This document shows, piece by piece, positions 62,114 to 64,000 of a stretch of 64,000 nt of DNA. The stretch comes from Oribacterium sp. WCC10 (GTDB lineage Bacteria > Bacillota > Clostridia > Lachnospirales > Lachnospiraceae). Both the position numbers and the translations under genes were made by a program. Below the pieces are notes generated by a model that was not told the origin of the DNA, did not search any database, and saw only the letters and a list, made by a program, of their open reading frames with translations. Numbering within the stretch: position 1 is the first letter of the stretch; each line of letters starts with the position of its first letter. The stretch spans positions 124,001-188,000 of the forward strand of contig NZ_FOPH01000002.1 of NCBI RefSeq assembly GCF_900113415.1, given 5' to 3'.

Positions 62114-62215
62114 CTCAGAGAGATAATTGAATCAGCGATAACATTCACACTGGTCGGTTGCCTCTTTCAAATAGTTTTGCTCTTCGCAGAAATGAACGTT
62201 GAGCAAGCATTATAT
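62114..62215 (+). other. 102-nt spacer between tRNA-Phe and tRNA-Gly with a hairpin
   Basis: Unusually long for this tight operon. It can form TTGCTC/GAGCAA (62178-62183/62201-62206) around a 17-nt loop. No tRNA cloverleaf was found in it; it may be a remnant of a decayed tRNA or a processing signal. Confidence 0.5.
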
Positions 62216-62287
62216 GCGCGAGTAGTAGAGTGGTACTACGTCGCCTTGCCAAGGCGAAGATCGCGGGTTCGATCCCCGTCTCGCGCT
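62216..62287 (+). tRNA. tRNA-Gly (GCC)
   Basis: Acceptor stem GCGCGAG/CTCGCGC, anticodon loop TTGCCAA giving GCC, T-arm GCGGGTTCGATCCCCGT, discriminator T, no encoded CCA. Confidence 0.96.
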
Positions 62288-62290
62288 CTT

Positions 62291-62323
62291 AACACCCTAG
62301 AGAGATTCTCTAGGGTGTTTTTT
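62291..62323 (+). terminator. Intrinsic terminator of the tRNA operon
   Basis: A perfect 13-bp stem (62291-62303 with 62307-62319, AACACCCTAGAGA) with a GAT loop and a T-run. Confidence 0.96.
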
Positions 62324-62621
62324 GTTAACTCGCGAATGAATATTCGATTTGCCGTTACGCATGATTCCGGATAGTGGGACGTGACATTGAACTTTGCAAA
62401 GGAATCCGGTTGGGATCATAAGTCTCGTCCGCCGGGCCGGTCGGTGCAAAGCGTCTGCCAGAGGGTGTATAGCGCCTTCCGTCTTGTGCTTCTATAGGCC
62501 ACTGATGTCTTGGAAGGCTCGTATAGAAGCTCTTAAAAATGTTTTAAAACCAGTACAATCATGATAAAATGAAGCTATATAAGTTGCAGTTTGACCCAGT
62601 ACACCAGTGTGAGGTGAAATC
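62324..62621. other. 298-bp G+C-rich gap with hairpins, possible small RNA
   Basis: No ORF. The 62390-62530 stretch is G+C-rich for an intergenic region and contains GGACG/CGTCC pairing and a 9-bp stem GCTTCTATA/TATAGAAGC (62488-62496/62522-62530) followed by TCTTAAAAATGTTTT. A small RNA is possible but no family was recognised. Confidence 0.35.
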
Positions 62622-64000
62622 ATGAGTAAGTTTTGTGAAAATTGTGGTGCAAAACTTCCTGACGATGCAATGTTTTGCGAGAATTGCGGGGCTAAGGTAG
62701 ATTTTGCGGCAGATAATAGCGTTAATGATTCTATGGGCGGACATGATGCGGGCGTGAATAATAATGGATCATCATGGCAGTCATCGAGCAGTAACGTGAA
62801 TTTCCAGGGATCGTACAGACCTGAGGGAGGACCGGCTCCGTCGTCAACACCTCCCGGGGGATCGGGAGGCTTTACGCAAGGACCGGGAGTACCTAACGGT
62901 AACTACTATCAGCCTCCGGCCAAGAAGGGCGGATTCCCGGTTGTTATATTTGCCGGTATAGGTGCTGCGGTTGTGTTGCTTGCAGGTGGATTTGCTGCAT
63001 TTAATCTGCTTAAGGGCGGAGGCGATAAGGGAGTAGTGACGCAGGAGACAATCGCAAAAGAGAGCTCTGCGGACAAAACCGGTTCTTCCGGCGGTAAGGG
63101 CAACAACTCTGAAACAGGAGGTGCCAAATCTGATGTAAAGGATTCTTCGGCTAAGGATACGGGAGACGCTTCGAAACTGAAGGTGCCTTCGGGCGTAACC
63201 ATAAAAGAAGACGCAAAACTTGCAGATTTGATAGGTGAGTATGAAGGCGAGATGCAGGTTACTGTCTGTGACGGATATGAATCTGTGGAGGGGGTTCCTG
63301 ACGATTTTGAAGAAGAAAAAAAGAAAGCGATGGCTGCGCCTGTTGAGTGTACGCTTGAAATAGATAAGGACGGTAACTGGAACCTTGAATGGGACTTCAT
63401 GGGCGGCATGAGCTTCGATAGTGATGAATATGATGATCCAAATGAGCTTACTGATGAGCAGATAAAGAATCTGAGGATAAGTGAGGTGGCTGATGGTATT
63501 TATCATGCCAGACTATCTCTTACCGGAGACGTGGACGGAGAGCTGAGTGAGATGCATATCGATCATATCGGTGCTTACTGTATATCAGGAAGTGATAAGC
63601 AGATAGTTGGCAATATGCTTATGATCGGAAAGATGTCAGGCGCAGAGGTTACTGTTGGCGGAGACTTTACGGTTAAAAAGACAACGGAAGACGTTAAACC
63701 GGATGAAAACGGCAATAAGGGTAAGGGTTCCGGTAAGGATAAAATAAAAAAGAATGAAGAACTGCTAAAAGGTGCGAAAAATTCTAACAGCGGAAAAAAC
63801 AGTAAAGAAAAAGAAACTGAACCTGAGACTGAAGCAAAGCGGGAGATCGGCACGATTACAGGCGGACAGTGGACCAAGATGAAGAGCGGTGCCTGGATAT
63901 ATGAGAAGAACGGACGTCTTGTCAAGGATACCTGGGTGCAGGATAAAGGGAAATACTATTATATTGATGAAGACGGCTACATGATGACCAACGGTTACAC
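62622..64000 (+). CDS. Zinc-ribbon membrane protein with C-terminal cell-wall-binding repeats, 3' end missing
   Basis: An open frame of 459 residues to the window edge. It begins with a double-CxxC zinc ribbon (MSKFCENCGAKLPDDAMFCE, then NCGAKV), a Gly/Ser/Asn/Pro-rich linker, one TM helix at about residues 105-122 (PVVIFAGIGAAVVLLAGGFA), and an extracytoplasmic part with an acidic domain of about 80-190 further residues that I do not recognise, a Lys/Asn/Glu spacer and choline-binding-like repeats at the end (GQWTKMKSGAWIYEKNGRLV; YYYIDEDGYMMTNG). ATG 62622 follows GAGGTGA. The zinc ribbon should be cytosolic and the wall-binding repeat outside. Function unknown; the C-terminus is cut off. 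Confidence 0.82.
   Translation, partial: MSKFCENCGAKLPDDAMFCENCGAKVDFAADNSVNDSMGGHDAGVNNNGSSWQSSSSNVNFQGSYRPEGGPAPSSTPPGGSGGFTQGPGVPNGNYYQPPAKKGGFPVVIFAGIGAAVVLLAGGFAAFNLLKGGGDKGVVTQETIAKESSADKTGSSGGKGNNSETGGAKSDVKDSSAKDTGDASKLKVPSGVTIKEDAKLADLIGEYEGEMQVTVCDGYESVEGVPDDFEEEKKKAMAAPVECTLEIDKDGNWNLEWDFMGGMSFDSDEYDDPNELTDEQIKNLRISEVADGIYHARLSLTGDVDGELSEMHIDHIGAYCISGSDKQIVGNMLMIGKMSGAEVTVGGDFTVKKTTEDVKPDENGNKGKGSGKDKIKKNEELLKGAKNSNSGKNSKEKETEPETEAKREIGTITGGQWTKMKSGAWIYEKNGRLVKDTWVQDKGKYYYIDEDGYMMTNGY

Overview
The window looks like chromosomal DNA of a low-to-moderate G+C Gram-positive anaerobe of the Lachnospiraceae (Butyrivibrio/Pseudobutyrivibrio-like). The case rests on Clostridia-type gene neighbourhoods (rpmG-secE-nusG-rplKAJL; spoVG-pth-mfd-hup-rqcP-divIC-tilS-hpt), a GlgC/GlgD pair, strong AGGAGG-type ribosome binding sites, and many lipoproteins whose lipobox Cys is followed by Thr/Ala/Glu-rich linkers of the ETTAA type. 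I see no prophage, insertion sequence or CRISPR array. The genus is an inference; no 16S gene is present.

Layout. 1-13.4 kb: lactonase fragment, chorismate synthase, prolyl-tRNA synthetase, a double AAA+ ATPase overlapping a Sel1-like/membrane/SH3 protein, CCA-adding enzyme, phosphohexomutase, acyltransferase and a CmpB-like membrane protein with an 11-residue repeat tail. 14.0-21.5 kb: a sugar cassette with a P-loop kinase, a GH13 sucrose-phosphorylase-type enzyme, a solute-binding lipoprotein, two permeases and a LacI regulator. Two near-palindromic CG-centred 16-bp sites precede the kinase and the binding-protein gene, and a multibranched RNA structure lies between binding protein and permease. 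21.6-27.1 kb: MreB, RecD2, ComF and a LysR regulator. 27.2-30.7 kb: the L33-SecE-NusG-L11-L1-(L10 leader)-L10-L7/L12 block. 31.0-34.9 kb: three successive FMN-binding-domain lipoproteins, one fused to a flavoprotein reductase. 34.9-44.2 kb: RarA, an OB-like repeat lipoprotein, a CDF transporter, D-Tyr deacylase, a DUF4250 microprotein, HIT hydrolase, MurG, MTA/SAH nucleosidase and two unknown proteins.

44.4-49.0 kb (minus strand): AsnRS, then a YhaO/YhaN-like nuclease/SMC-type pair in which the nuclease has lost several metal ligands. 49.3-51.7 kb: glgC-glgD. 51.7-59.6 kb: a structured leader, then spoVG-pth-mfd-hup-rqcP-divIC-tilS-hpt, the Bacillus order with the sporulation genes (spoVT, yabP, yabQ, spoIIE) missing, which suggests a non-sporulating lineage. 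59.7-61.8 kb: an intracellular GH13 alpha-glucosidase/neopullulanase-type enzyme. 61.9-62.3 kb: a tRNA-Gly/Phe/Gly operon with a strong promoter. 62.6 kb to the end: a truncated zinc-ribbon membrane protein with a cell-wall-binding repeat.

Carbon flow is a theme. Imported glucosides would be phosphorolysed to glucose-1-phosphate by the GH13 phosphorylase, interconverted by the phosphohexomutase, stored through GlgC/GlgD and remobilised by the GH13 amylase. The flavoprotein lipoproteins suggest extracytoplasmic electron transfer or substrate reduction. The least described items are the LacI regulon architecture with its internal RNA element, the FMN lipoprotein series, the degenerate nuclease in the SbcCD-like pair, the AAA+/Sel1-SH3 pair and the spoVG leader.
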